Translations under genes and position numbers: made by a program
Source: Actinotalea caeni
GTDB taxonomy: Bacteria; Actinomycetota; Actinomycetes; Actinomycetales; Beutenbergiaceae
NCBI RefSeq assembly: GCF_009733795.1
Contig: NZ_WNXX01000003.1
Location: 124,001-188,000, forward strand
Reading direction: 5' to 3'
Length of the DNA: 64,000 nt
In this document: in pieces, positions 8,063-16,456 of the stretch
How positions within the stretch are numbered: position 1 is the stretch's first letter
Layout of the letters: each line of letters starts with the position of its first letter
The notes under the pieces: generated by a model
The model's database searches: none
What the model was told of the DNA's origin: nothing
The model's input: the letters and a program-made list of their open reading frames with translations, nothing else

Positions 8063-9109
8063 CTACGGCACGCGCGTCAGCCACTCCGGCGTCGAGAACT
8101 TCTCGGCGACGAGCTGCTCGGCGCGCGCGAGCTCGGCCGCGGTGAGCTCGCCGTCGACGGTGTCGTAGCGACGCCGGAAGTGGTCGACCATCGCCTCGAT
8201 GACGGCGGCCCGGCTCATGCCGGTCTGCCGCCGCATCGGGTCGACACGCTTCTGCGCCGACCGGGTGCCCTTGTCGGAGAGCTTCTCGCGCCCGATCCGC
8301 AGCACCTGCAGCATCTTGTCCGCGTCGATGTCGTAGGACATCGTCGCGTGGTGCAGCACGGCGCCGCCCGCGAGCCGCTTCTGCGCGGCGCCGCCGATCT
8401 TGCCCTGCGGCGAGGCGATGTCGTTGAGCGGCTGGTACGTCGCGTCGACGCCCAGCTCCCGCAGGGCGCCGAGCACCCAGTCGTCGAGGAACGAGTAGGA
8501 CCGCTCGAACGACAGGCCGTCCACGAGCGAGCCGGGGACGTAGAGCGAGTACGTGATCGAGTTGCCGGGCTCGACGAACATCGCGCCGCCCCCGGAGATC
8601 CGGCGCACGACCTCGATGCCGTACCGCTCGGCGGCCTCGAGGTCCACCTCGTTGCGCAGCGACTGGAAGCTCCCGATGATCACCGCCGGGCCGGCCCACT
8701 CCCAGATCCGCAGCGTCGGGCGGCGACGGCCGGCGCCGACCTCCTCCAGCAGCACCTGGTCGAGCGCGAGGTGCGTCAGCGGCTTCAGCGGCTCCGGGTG
8801 CACGACCTCGAAGGTGTGGTCGTGCCAGGCCGTGGCCCGGCCCTGGGCGCGCCGCACCGCGATCGCCACGGCCTCGGGCGTGAAGCCGATCATCTGGGCG
8901 TCGCCGACGGCGTCGGTCACCACCTGCGTCATCGTCGCCACGTCGGCGTCGGCCGGCAGCGCGGAGAGCGCCCGGTCGAGCCGTTCCAGCGCGTCGTCCG
9001 GCTCGAGGAAGAAGTCGCCGCTGATGCGCACGTCGCGCATCACGCCGTCGGACACCTCGACCTCGGCCGCGACCAGCTTGCCGCCGGGGACCTTGTACTC
9101 GCCACGCAC
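8063..9109 (-). CDS. Lipoate-protein ligase family protein with fused accessory domain
   Basis: The 348-residue protein has two parts. Residues 1-85 start with GEYKVPGGKLV and match the small accessory domain (LplB-like) found in two-part lipoate ligases. The catalytic BPL/LplA domain follows, with RRISGGGAMFV and GNSITYSL in the substrate-binding loop and KIGGAAQKRL, whose lysine contacts the lipoyl-adenylate. Such enzymes attach lipoate to E2 subunits of oxo-acid dehydrogenases or to GcvH; octanoyl transfer is an alternative. The order accessory-catalytic within one chain is usual for actinobacterial members. The start is a GTG at 9107-9109. It is transcribed 53 bp after cimA on the same strand, but a functional link is not obvious. 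Confidence 0.8.
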   Translation of the reverse strand: MRGEYKVPGGKLVAAEVEVSDGVMRDVRISGDFFLEPDDALERLDRALSALPADADVATMTQVVTDAVGDAQMIGFTPEAVAIAVRRAQGRATAWHDHTFEVVHPEPLKPLTHLALDQVLLEEVGAGRRRPTLRIWEWAGPAVIIGSFQSLRNEVDLEAAERYGIEVVRRISGGGAMFVEPGNSITYSLYVPGSLVDGLSFERSYSFLDDWVLGALRELGVDATYQPLNDIASPQGKIGGAAQKRLAGGAVLHHATMSYDIDADKMLQVLRIGREKLSDKGTRSAQKRVDPMRRQTGMSRAAVIEAMVDHFRRRYDTVDGELTAAELARAEQLVAEKFSTPEWLTRVP

Positions 9110-9162
9110 GTGACCAGCCTAGGCGTGCGCCGGGTCGTCACCGCCCCGGTGGCGGCGTCGTC

Positions 9163-10779
9163 TCAGGCGGGTTCGACGCCGCGGTGCAGCAGCCCGTAGG
9201 TGATCGAGTCGACGAGGGCCTCCCAGGACGCCTCGAGGATGTTCGGCCCGACGCCGACCGTGTTCCAGGTGTGCTCGCCGTCGGTCATCTCGATGAGCAC
9301 GCGCGTGATCGCGTCGGTGCCGTGCGAGCTGTCGAGCAGCCGGACCTTGTAGTCGATGAGCTCGAAGTCCTCGATCTCGGGGTAGGTGACCGCCAGCGCC
9401 TGGCGCAGCGCGTGGTCGAGCGCGTTGACGGGGCCGTTGCCCTCCCCCGTGCTGACCGTGCGCCGGTCGCCGGTGCGGAGCTTGACCGTCGCCTCGGAGT
9501 TGACCTCGCCCCGGTGCGCGGTGTGCTCCACGATCGCCCGCCAGGACTCCACCTCGAAGTAGCGCGGTCGGCTGCCGTCCATCTCCTCGCGGAGCAGCAG
9601 CTCGAAGCTCGCGTCGGCCGCGTCGTAGGTGTAGCCGTTCGCCTCGGCGTCCTTGACCCGGTTGGTGACGCGGGCGAGCAGGTCGCCGCGACCGCTGAGG
9701 TCGAACCCGAGCTCGCGACCCTTGAGCTCGATCGAGGCCCGGCCGGCCATGTCGGAGACCAGCATCCGCATGTCGTTGCCGACCGCGCGGGGGTCGACGT
9801 GCTGGTAGAGGTCGGGGTCGATGCGGATCGCCGAGGCGTGCAGACCCGCCTTGTGCGCGAACGCGCTCGCACCGATGTAGGGCTGCCGCGCGAACGGGGC
9901 GATGTTCGTCAGCTCGCTGATCGCGTGCGCGATCCGGGTGATCTCGCTGAGGCCCTGACCGGGCAGCAGCTCCCGGCCGGTCTTGAGCTCGAGGTTCGCG
10001 ACGACCGAGAGCAGCTCGGCGTTGCCGGTCCGCTCGCCGTAGCCGTTGACGCAGCCCTGGACGTGGGCGGCGCCGGCCTCGACGGCGGCGATCGAGTTCG
10101 CGACGGCGCAGCCGGAGTCGTTGTGGGCGTGGATCCCGAGCCGGCCGTCGGTCTCGGCGCGGACAGCGGCGACGATCTCGTGCACCCAGCTCGGCAGCAT
10201 GCCGCCGTTGGTGTCGCACAGCGCGACGACCTCGGCCCCGGCCTCGAACGCCGTCGTGACGGCGCGCACGGCGTAGGAGGGGTCGAACCGGTAGCCGTCG
10301 AAGAAGTGCTCGGCGTCGACGAAGACCCGGCGGCCGGCGTCACGCAGGTAGCCGACCGTGTCGGCGATCATCGCGAGGTTCTCCTCCGCCGTCGTGCGCA
10401 GCGCGCGCTCGACGTGCCGGATGTCGCTCTTGGCGACCAGCGTGACGACCGGCGCCTGGGAGTCGACCAGCGCCCGCACCTGCGGGTCGTCGTGCGGCCG
10501 GGTGCCGGGCTTGCGGGTGGCGCCGAAGGCGGCGAGCACCGCGTGCCGCAGCTCCATCTCCTTCTCGACCCGCTGGAAGAACTCGGTGTCCTTCGGGATC
10601 GCGCCGGGCCAGCCGCCCTCGATGAACCCCACCCCGAGCTCGTCGAGGAGCGCAGCGATCGCGAGCTTGTCGCCGACCGAGAGGTTCATGCCCTCCTGCT
10701 GCGCGCCGTCGCGGAGGGTGGTGTCGTAGACGTGGACGTCGAGGTCCGCGCCGGTCGCTGGGACGGGGGTCGTGCTCAT
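9163..10779 (-). CDS. cimA: (R)-citramalate synthase
   Basis: The 538-residue enzyme condenses pyruvate and acetyl-CoA to citramalate, the first step of the threonine-independent isoleucine route. The N-terminal TIM barrel opens with DTTLRDGAQQEG and carries the metal-binding GIHAHNDSGC; a LeuA-type dimer regulatory domain occupies about 395-535 (STGEGNGPVNALDHAL). Citramalate synthases and homocitrate/isopropylmalate synthases are related, but the DTTLRDGAQQEG start, GARVFVDAEHFFDG-like block and length fit CimA. The ATG at 10777-10779 begins the homology. The 320-bp leader holds a short peptide rich in branched-chain codons and a terminator hairpin, so expression is probably set by attenuation, which supports the role in isoleucine synthesis. 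Confidence 0.9.
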   Translation of the reverse strand: MSTTPVPATGADLDVHVYDTTLRDGAQQEGMNLSVGDKLAIAALLDELGVGFIEGGWPGAIPKDTEFFQRVEKEMELRHAVLAAFGATRKPGTRPHDDPQVRALVDSQAPVVTLVAKSDIRHVERALRTTAEENLAMIADTVGYLRDAGRRVFVDAEHFFDGYRFDPSYAVRAVTTAFEAGAEVVALCDTNGGMLPSWVHEIVAAVRAETDGRLGIHAHNDSGCAVANSIAAVEAGAAHVQGCVNGYGERTGNAELLSVVANLELKTGRELLPGQGLSEITRIAHAISELTNIAPFARQPYIGASAFAHKAGLHASAIRIDPDLYQHVDPRAVGNDMRMLVSDMAGRASIELKGRELGFDLSGRGDLLARVTNRVKDAEANGYTYDAADASFELLLREEMDGSRPRYFEVESWRAIVEHTAHRGEVNSEATVKLRTGDRRTVSTGEGNGPVNALDHALRQALAVTYPEIEDFELIDYKVRLLDSSHGTDAITRVLIEMTDGEHTWNTVGVGPNILEASWEALVDSITYGLLHRGVEPA

Positions 10780-10897
10780 CGCTGCCTTCTTCCGGGCGGC
10801 TGCGCCGCCCGTGCCGGTCTGCCGTTGTCCTGCTCCGCGGGTGGGGTGCCGCCCGCGTCCATCATCCGCTGCCGCCGGGAGGGGTGGCCCCGGCAAC

Positions 10898-10924
10898 AAA
10901 AAGACCTCCCGGGATGGGGAGGTC
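10898..10924 (-). terminator. Attenuator hairpin in the cimA leader
   Basis: On the minus strand GACCTCC (10918-10924) pairs with GGAGGTC (10903-10909) around an 8-nt loop and is followed at once by five T (10898-10902). This is a textbook intrinsic terminator. It lies 27 bp after the leader peptide stop and about 120 bp before the cimA start, where an attenuator is expected. Confidence 0.8.
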
Positions 10925-10950
10925 TGCGCGCTCGGGGTGTCCCGGGCGCG

Positions 10951-10989
10951 CTAGCAGATAATGAGCTGCGTGTGCCAGTGGTGTGCCAC
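10951..10989 (-). CDS. cimA leader peptide with Leu-Ile-Ile codons
   Basis: A 12-codon frame starts with GTG (10987-10989), encodes (M)AHHWHTQLIIC and ends at TAG (10951-10953). The tract Leu-Ile-Ile lies just before the stop, and the attenuator hairpin of cimA follows 27 bp later. A -10-like CATGAT (10996-11001) ends 6 bp before the GTG, so the transcript may begin with the start codon itself (leaderless); no ribosome binding site is present. Ribosome stalling at the branched-chain codons would favour read-through into cimA. An in-frame GTG two codons upstream is an alternative start. Confidence 0.6.
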   Translation of the reverse strand: MAHHWHTQLIIC

Positions 10990-11103
10990 GCGCACATCAT
11001 GCCACAGGCGCACGGCGACGGCGTCCCGAGCCGCGGACGGCGCGTCTCACGCTGCGGGCACACGCCGACCGGTGCCGGCACCTGAGCGGCGCGCGTGACG
11101 GCG

Positions 11104-11826
11104 TCATGGCGTCGAGCCGTCCGCGACCGGCTCGACGACCTCGCCCGTGCGGGGCATCCCCGCGGCGACCGGCCCGCCGCCGGCGGGGTGCCGCACGCGG
11201 TAGCCGGTGAGGACGATCGGGACGCCGCGGGCACGGTCGGGGTCGAGGACGTCGGCGACGTGGAGGTGGACGTGCGGCTCGGTCGCGTTGCCCGAGCTGC
11301 CGCACTCCCCCAGCAGGTCACCTGCGACCACGCGATCGCCCACCACAGCCCGCACCGAGCCGCGGCGCAGGTGCACGAGCCACAGGTAGCCGCGGCCGCC
11401 GGCGAGCTCGACGACGACGTGGTTGCCCGCGACCGCCTCGATGCGCGCCCGGACCCGCTGCACCTGCGTCGCGGCGTAGCGCAGCCGCGCCAGCGGCGCA
11501 CGCCGGGCGGGACCGTCCGGCTCGCCGTCGTGCGCGGCGACGACGGTCCCGGCGGCGGGGGCACGCACGGGCTGCCCGAGGCCGACGAACCGGTCGGGCG
11601 GCTCCTCGCGCAGCCACGAGCGCAGGTCGCGACGTGCCGACCGGCCCCGAGCGTCCACCGGCACGAGGTCGACGGCGTGGCCGAGCCCGAACAGCTCGGT
11701 GCCGTGGCTCGGCACCCGGTCCGCGGGGCTGTTGACGACGCGCACCGGGCCCGGGAGCGGGAGCGCGAGCGGGACCGGAGCGCCGCCCGCGCCGCCCGCA
11801 CCGGTGCGCGCGGCGCGCCCGGTCAC
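11104..11826 (-). CDS. M23-type peptidase family protein
   Basis: The 240-residue protein has the zinc-ligand pattern of M23 (LytM-like) domains: SHGTELFGLGHAVDLVPVD supplies an early histidine and aspartate, and PHVHLHV near residues 195-201 gives the H-x-H pair. VRAPAAGTVVAAHDGEPDG is the typical strand before the metal site. M23 enzymes cut peptidoglycan cross-links, but no signal peptide is visible, which is unusual; it may act in the cytoplasm, or the true N-terminus may differ. The GTG start (11824-11826) overlaps the stop of the preceding sugar-binding protein gene in a GTGA, so translation is coupled. It is the last gene of the sugar transporter operon. Confidence 0.65.
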   Translation of the reverse strand: MTGRAARTGAGGAGGAPVPLALPLPGPVRVVNSPADRVPSHGTELFGLGHAVDLVPVDARGRSARRDLRSWLREEPPDRFVGLGQPVRAPAAGTVVAAHDGEPDGPARRAPLARLRYAATQVQRVRARIEAVAGNHVVVELAGGRGYLWLVHLRRGSVRAVVGDRVVAGDLLGECGSSGNATEPHVHLHVADVLDPDRARGVPIVLTGYRVRHPAGGGPVAAGMPRTGEVVEPVADGSTP

Positions 11827-13211
11827 CCGCCCGTGGAGCCGCTCGCGACGATCTCGTCGACCTGGTCGTTGAGGTCGGCGAGGGTGGCCGGGTCACGGCT
11901 GCCGATGTAGATCTCGTCCATGACCGGGGTGAGCAGCGCCGAGATCGCGCCGTAGCCGTCGGTCACCGGGAAGAAGAACGTGTACCCGTCGTCGACGAGG
12001 TCGGTGAACGGCTGCACGTCGACGCCCTGCTCCGCGAACGCCTCGACGGCCGCGTCGGTGCCGGCGGGCACGGCAGGGAACACGACCCCGTGCTCGCCCA
12101 CGATCACCTGGCAGTCCGCCGAGCCCAGGAACGCCACCAGCCGGGCGGCCTCCTCGGGGTGCTCGGTCTGGGCGCTGATCGAGTCGGCGAGCCCGTTGTA
12201 CATCGACATCGGGTGGCCGACCGGCCCGGCGGGCAGCGGCGCGACGCCGAGGTCGATGCCCTCCAGCGAGGTGTAGCTACGGATCATCCAGGACCCGTTC
12301 GAGGAGAGCACGGCACGCCCGGAGCCGAGCGCCTGGGTGGGGTTCGGGCTGCTCCCGACCTCCTCGTACGGGGCGAGGAAGCCCTTGTCGACGAGCCCGA
12401 AGTACCACGCGAGGCTCGCGTGGAGGTTCGGGTCGTCGAGGTTGTAGTGCGTGCCCCAGACCGGTTGGTCGGTGAACGTCCAGCCTGTCGAGGCGGCCAG
12501 CCACGACCACTGCGTCTGCCCCTCGGCGCCGCCGGAGCCGTTCGACGCGAGCCCGTACGTGACGACGTTGTCGGGGTCGAAGCCCTCCTCGTCGCCGCGG
12601 ACGCCGTTCGCGTCGACGCTCAGGTGGGCGATCACCTCCTCGAAGGTGCCGCCGTCCTCGGGGTTCCACGTCAGGCCCTCGAGGTCCTCGGGCGTCATCC
12701 CGGCCTCGGCGAGCGCGTTGACGTCGTAGAACAGCGCGATCGTGTCGAAGTCCTTCGGGAGCCCGTACCGGGCGCCGTCGGGCGTGACCCACAGATCGGC
12801 CAGACCCGGCTGGTAGTCGTCGGGGTCGACGGCGGCCGTCGCCTCGAGGCCGTCGAGGTCGAGCAGCAGGCCGCGCGCGGCGTACTCCGGGTACCTGGTG
12901 AGGTGGTCGGTGAACACGTCCGGCCCGGCGCCGGCGACGAACCCCGCGGTGAGCTTCTGCCAGTAGTCGTCCCAGCCGTACTGGCTGATCCGGACCTGGA
13001 TGTCGGGGTTCTCGGCCTCGAACGCCTCGACGCACGCCTGGTACGCGGGCAGCTGGTTGGCGTCCCAGAGCCAGTAGTCGAGCGCGACGCCGCCGCCGCT
13101 GCCCGGGCCGGCGCCGCACGCGGCGACGAGCCCGGCGGCGCCGGCCAGGACGGTGGTCGCCGCCAGCCGGCGTCCGGTCGTGCGGCGGCGGGAGGTGGTG
13201 GTGCGGTGCAT
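11823..13211 (-). CDS. Sugar ABC transporter substrate-binding lipoprotein
   Basis: The protein is an extracellular solute-binding protein of family 1. It has a basic N-terminus, a hydrophobic stretch and the lipobox LVAAC, whose cysteine is residue 32 with the start used here, so it is anchored as a lipoprotein. The mature part shows typical blocks: YWLWDANQLPAYQACVEAFE, PDVFTDHLTRYPEYA, YGLPKDFDTIALFYDVNAL and FPAVPAG near the C-terminus. I prefer the ATG at 13209-13211 because GAGGGG lies nine bases upstream; an ATG nine bases earlier touches that site directly. It is the third gene after two permeases and supplies the binding subunit. The substrate is probably a mono- or oligosaccharide and cannot be named from sequence. 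Confidence 0.9.
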   Translation of the reverse strand: MHRTTTSRRRTTGRRLAATTVLAGAAGLVAACGAGPGSGGGVALDYWLWDANQLPAYQACVEAFEAENPDIQVRISQYGWDDYWQKLTAGFVAGAGPDVFTDHLTRYPEYAARGLLLDLDGLEATAAVDPDDYQPGLADLWVTPDGARYGLPKDFDTIALFYDVNALAEAGMTPEDLEGLTWNPEDGGTFEEVIAHLSVDANGVRGDEEGFDPDNVVTYGLASNGSGGAEGQTQWSWLAASTGWTFTDQPVWGTHYNLDDPNLHASLAWYFGLVDKGFLAPYEEVGSSPNPTQALGSGRAVLSSNGSWMIRSYTSLEGIDLGVAPLPAGPVGHPMSMYNGLADSISAQTEHPEEAARLVAFLGSADCQVIVGEHGVVFPAVPAGTDAAVEAFAEQGVDVQPFTDLVDDGYTFFFPVTDGYGAISALLTPVMDEIYIGSRDPATLADLNDQVDEIVASGSTGG

Positions 13212-13224
13212 GGTCGTCATCCCC

Positions 13225-14193
13225 TCACTTGATCCCGCTGAAGCCGATCGAGCTGACCACGCGGCGCGCGAACGCCATGAACAGCACGAGCATCGGGAGC
13301 GCGGCCACGAGCGTCGCGGCCATGAGACCCGCCCAGTCCGGCCCGGTCTGCGGCGTCTGGGCGTTGAAGTTGCCGAGCGCGACCGTGAGCACGCGCGACT
13401 CGTCGGTGTAGGACACCATCAGCGGCCAGAAGTAGTCGTTCCACGAGCCGATGTAGGTGAGGATCGAGATCGTCGCGATCGGGCCCACCGTCATCGGCAG
13501 CGCGAGGTTGAAGAAGACGCGGACCTTGCTGGCCCCGTCGATGAGCGCCGCCTCCTCGACCTCGGTCGCGATGTTCGCGAGGAACTGGCGCAGGAAGAAG
13601 ATCGCGAACGGCGTCATGAACAGCCCAGGGAGCATGATGCCGAGCAGGGTGTCGATCAGCCCGAGCTGCCGCACCAGCAGGAAGTTCGGCAGCAGCGTGA
13701 AGATCGTCGGCACCATCAGCGACAGCAGGAACAGGCTGAAGACGGCGTCCCGGCCGCGCCAGCGCAGCCGCGAGAACGCGTAGGCAGCCATCGCCGAGAA
13801 GAACACCTGGCAGACGGTGACGACGGTCGCGACGACGACCGAGTTGCGCAGGTACAGCCAGAAGTCGATCGAGGCGCCCGAGCCGCCCTCGGCGATCGCC
13901 TCCTCGACCGACTGCATCCCGAAGACGCGGGCGAACGCGCCCCACCCGAACCCGACGGGGCCGGGCGAGGTGGGGTCGACGTACAGCGCGGCGTTGCTCG
14001 AGAGCGCGGTGCGCAGGATCCAGTAGAAGGGGAACAGCGTGACGAGCAGGATGACGACCATCGCCACCCAGGCCAGCACCCGTCCGGGGCTCAGCGGCCG
14101 CCGGCGACGGCCGGCCTTGGCGCCGGTCGCGCCGCTCGCCCGTGCCGCCCCGACGCCCTGTGCGGCCTGCGTGCTCCGTGCGGTCTGTGCCAT
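13225..14193 (-). CDS. Carbohydrate ABC transporter permease, MalG type
   Basis: The 322-residue membrane protein has a basic, low-complexity N-terminus and six predicted membrane helices. The cytoplasmic EAA loop reads EEAALIDGASKVRVFFNLAL with the conserved G, which contacts the ATPase. It pairs with the permease encoded upstream to form the transmembrane channel for the sugar taken up by the adjacent lipoprotein. The ATG at 14191-14193 is chosen because AGGAGG lies eight bases before it; a GTG nine bases earlier abuts that site. The stop is 13 bp from the binding-protein start. No ATPase gene is in this operon, so a shared MsmK/MsiK-type ATPase encoded elsewhere probably powers it. Confidence 0.9.
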   Translation of the reverse strand: MAQTARSTQAAQGVGAARASGATGAKAGRRRRPLSPGRVLAWVAMVVILLVTLFPFYWILRTALSSNAALYVDPTSPGPVGFGWGAFARVFGMQSVEEAIAEGGSGASIDFWLYLRNSVVVATVVTVCQVFFSAMAAYAFSRLRWRGRDAVFSLFLLSLMVPTIFTLLPNFLLVRQLGLIDTLLGIMLPGLFMTPFAIFFLRQFLANIATEVEEAALIDGASKVRVFFNLALPMTVGPIATISILTYIGSWNDYFWPLMVSYTDESRVLTVALGNFNAQTPQTGPDWAGLMAATLVAALPMLVLFMAFARRVVSSIGFSGIK

Positions 14194-14205
14194 CTGTGCC
14201 ACCTC

Positions 14206-15111
14206 CTAGCTCAGGTCCGTCTGGCCGGCCCGCGTGATGCGGTACTGCAGGAACGTGACGACCATGAGCATCAGCAGCAGCGCGACGCTCAGCGCCGAGG
14301 CGTAGCCGAAGTCGAACTGCGCGAAGGCCTTCTCGTAGATGTAGAGCTGCAGCACCCGGCTCGCGTCGACCGGCCCGCCGTTGGTCGTCACGGCGACGGT
14401 GTCGAACACCTGGAACGAGCCGATCACCGAGACGATGAGCACCAGGCCGAGGATCGGCCGCAGCAGCGGCATCGTGATCGAGAAGAAGGACCGCACCTCC
14501 GAGGCGCCGTCCACCCGGGCCGCCTCGTACATGGTGGGCGGGATCGTCAGCAGCCCCGCGAAGATCAGCAGCGCCGTGTAGCCCATGTGGCGCCACACGT
14601 TGACGAGCGCGATCGTCGGGATCACCCAGGTCTCGCTGGTGAAGAACCCGATCCGGTCCAGCCCCAGCCACTCCAGCGCGTTGTTGCCGATGCCGAGCTG
14701 GAAGTCCAGGATCCAGAGGAACACGAGCGCGGCGACGACGTTCGACACCAGGTACGGCGTGAGGATGAGCGAGCGCAGCAGGATCGAGCGGCTGAGCCGC
14801 TGCATGAGCACCGCGATGAGCAGGGCGACGACGGTCTGCACGCCGATGTTGATGACGACGTAGAGCGCGGTCACGCGGACGGCGTTCCAGAACACCGGGT
14901 CGCCGATCATCTCGACGTAGTTCTCCACGCCGACGAACCGCGCCGGCGTCAGCACGTCCCAGGACGTGAAGCTCAGCCAGACGCCGCGCAGCAGCGGCCA
15001 GAAGTAGAAGACCAGCAGCCCGAGCGTGGCCGGTGCGATGAACGCGAGCGCGAGTCGCGTGTCGTCGCGCCGTCGCCGGCGGGCTCCGGTCGGTGGGGCG
15101 GTGGTCGTCAT
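14206..15111 (-). CDS. Carbohydrate ABC transporter permease, MalF type
   Basis: The 301-residue protein has six predicted membrane helices, the first at about residues 22-45 (LAFIAPATLGLLVFYFWPLL). Its EAA loop is YEAARVDGASEVRSFFSITM. Such permeases form a heterodimer with the MalG-type subunit encoded 12 bp downstream. The ATG at 15109-15111 follows AGGAGG closely. It begins 27 bp after the ROK regulator stop, so regulator and transporter genes are likely one transcript. Confidence 0.9.
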   Translation of the reverse strand: MTTTAPPTGARRRRRDDTRLALAFIAPATLGLLVFYFWPLLRGVWLSFTSWDVLTPARFVGVENYVEMIGDPVFWNAVRVTALYVVINIGVQTVVALLIAVLMQRLSRSILLRSLILTPYLVSNVVAALVFLWILDFQLGIGNNALEWLGLDRIGFFTSETWVIPTIALVNVWRHMGYTALLIFAGLLTIPPTMYEAARVDGASEVRSFFSITMPLLRPILGLVLIVSVIGSFQVFDTVAVTTNGGPVDASRVLQLYIYEKAFAQFDFGYASALSVALLLMLMVVTFLQYRITRAGQTDLS

Positions 15112-15138
15112 CGATCCTCCTTGCGTCGTGGCACGGGG

Positions 15139-16356
15139 TCAGGCTCCCGCGCCCCTGCGGCTCGGCTCGTGCTGGTGGCGACGGGCCCACACCCGCCGTG
15201 CGCGCGCCGGTTCCAGCAGCACCCACTGGCTGGCGACGACGGCGGCGCCGCGCGCCCACTCGTCGAAGTCGGACATGAGGAAGCGGACCTCGGGCGGCTG
15301 CGCACCGGCGTCGAGGTGCTCGGCGAGCGAGCGCTCGAGCGCGTCGCGGGTCCGCACGACGGCGGGGATGCCGTCGCCGGCGAGGATGACGAGCGGCAGC
15401 TCGAGGAGGTCGACCAGCGACGCGACGACGACGCCGAGCGCGTGTCCGGCGTCGTCGAGCACGCGGCGTGCGACGCCGTCGCCCGCGTCGGCGAGCTCGC
15501 ACACCCGCTCCAGCGTCATCCCCGGCTCGCCGTGCGCGACGGCGACCGCGCCGGTGATGGCCGCGGTGGTGAGGTAGCTGCTGGCGCAGCCCCGGTGCCC
15601 CTGGTCGCAGACCGGACCGCCGGGGTCGACGCGGTGGTGGCCGATCATGCCCGCGCGGCCGCCGACGCCCGCGTGCGTGCGCCCCTCGACGACCAGCCCG
15701 AGCCCGAGGCCGACCCCGGTCGTGACGACGGCGAGGTCGTCGTGGCCACGGCCCGGGCCCGACCAGTGCACGCCCGCGGTGAGGGCGCGGACGTCGTTGC
15801 TCACGACCGTCGGCAGGCCGCACGCGCGCTCGACGGCGTCCGCCAGCGGCACGTCGTCCCAGCCCAGGTAGAGGCTGAGCCGCACCCGGTCGTCGAAGCG
15901 TGCCATCGCGCCGGCGAGACCGATGCCGACGGCCTCGACGGGCGCGTCCTCGGCCACTTCCTTCACCATCTCAATGATCTGGGCCACGACGGGGTCGACG
16001 TCGGTCGTCGTCAGCTCGGCGCGCGCGGTCCGCATGACGCACCCGAGGGCGTCGGTGCGCACGGCGTACACGCCGTCGCCGGTCACCTTCACGCCCACCA
16101 TCTGGTGGTCGGCGACCGCGACCTCCAGCGGGACCCCCGGGCGCCCGCCGGTGTCGGTTGCACCCTGCTCGGACGGCCGAATGGCGCCGCTCTCGAGCAG
16201 CTCCCGGGTCACCTTGGTGAGCGCGGCGGGCGAGAGCCGCAGCCGGCGCGCGAGCTCGGCGCGCGGCCTCGGCCCGTGCACGAGCAGGTCCCTCACCACG
16301 GCCCGGCCGGAGTGGCCGTGGGCCGCGAGAGGTCGGATCTCGGTGCGGCTCTGCAC
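15139..16356 (-). CDS. ROK family transcriptional regulator
   Basis: The 405-residue protein has an N-terminal winged helix-turn-helix (about 20-65, with AELARRLRLSPAALTKVTRE) followed by a ROK sugar-sensing domain as in NagC/XylR. The sugar-binding region holds SNDVRALTAG with the aspartate of the kinase-like site. The usual zinc motif CxCGxxGC is altered: it reads CDQGHRGCAS, so the second cysteine is a glutamine and the glutamate that normally follows is missing. The gene is first in the sugar transporter operon and probably represses it until the transported sugar or a derivative binds. The GTG start has no clear ribosome binding site and lies near the divergent polymerase gene, so a leaderless start is possible. 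Confidence 0.85.
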   Translation of the reverse strand: MQSRTEIRPLAAHGHSGRAVVRDLLVHGPRPRAELARRLRLSPAALTKVTRELLESGAIRPSEQGATDTGGRPGVPLEVAVADHQMVGVKVTGDGVYAVRTDALGCVMRTARAELTTTDVDPVVAQIIEMVKEVAEDAPVEAVGIGLAGAMARFDDRVRLSLYLGWDDVPLADAVERACGLPTVVSNDVRALTAGVHWSGPGRGHDDLAVVTTGVGLGLGLVVEGRTHAGVGGRAGMIGHHRVDPGGPVCDQGHRGCASSYLTTAAITGAVAVAHGEPGMTLERVCELADAGDGVARRVLDDAGHALGVVVASLVDLLELPLVILAGDGIPAVVRTRDALERSLAEHLDAGAQPPEVRFLMSDFDEWARGAAVVASQWVLLEPARARRVWARRHQHEPSRRGAGA

Positions 16357-16456
16357 CGTGCCAGTGTTGCCGGACTTTGTTCACCGCGTCAATACCTGTC
16401 CGCCGGCCGGTCGTGACGCGGCGGGCCGTGACGGTGGTCGGCCCTAGCGTGGGGCC

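Noticed and set aside
13153-16416. 1087-codon open frame on the plus strand over the sugar operon
   Set aside because: It runs antisense through two permeases and a ROK regulator with full family motifs; its product is Arg/His/Asp-rich noise.
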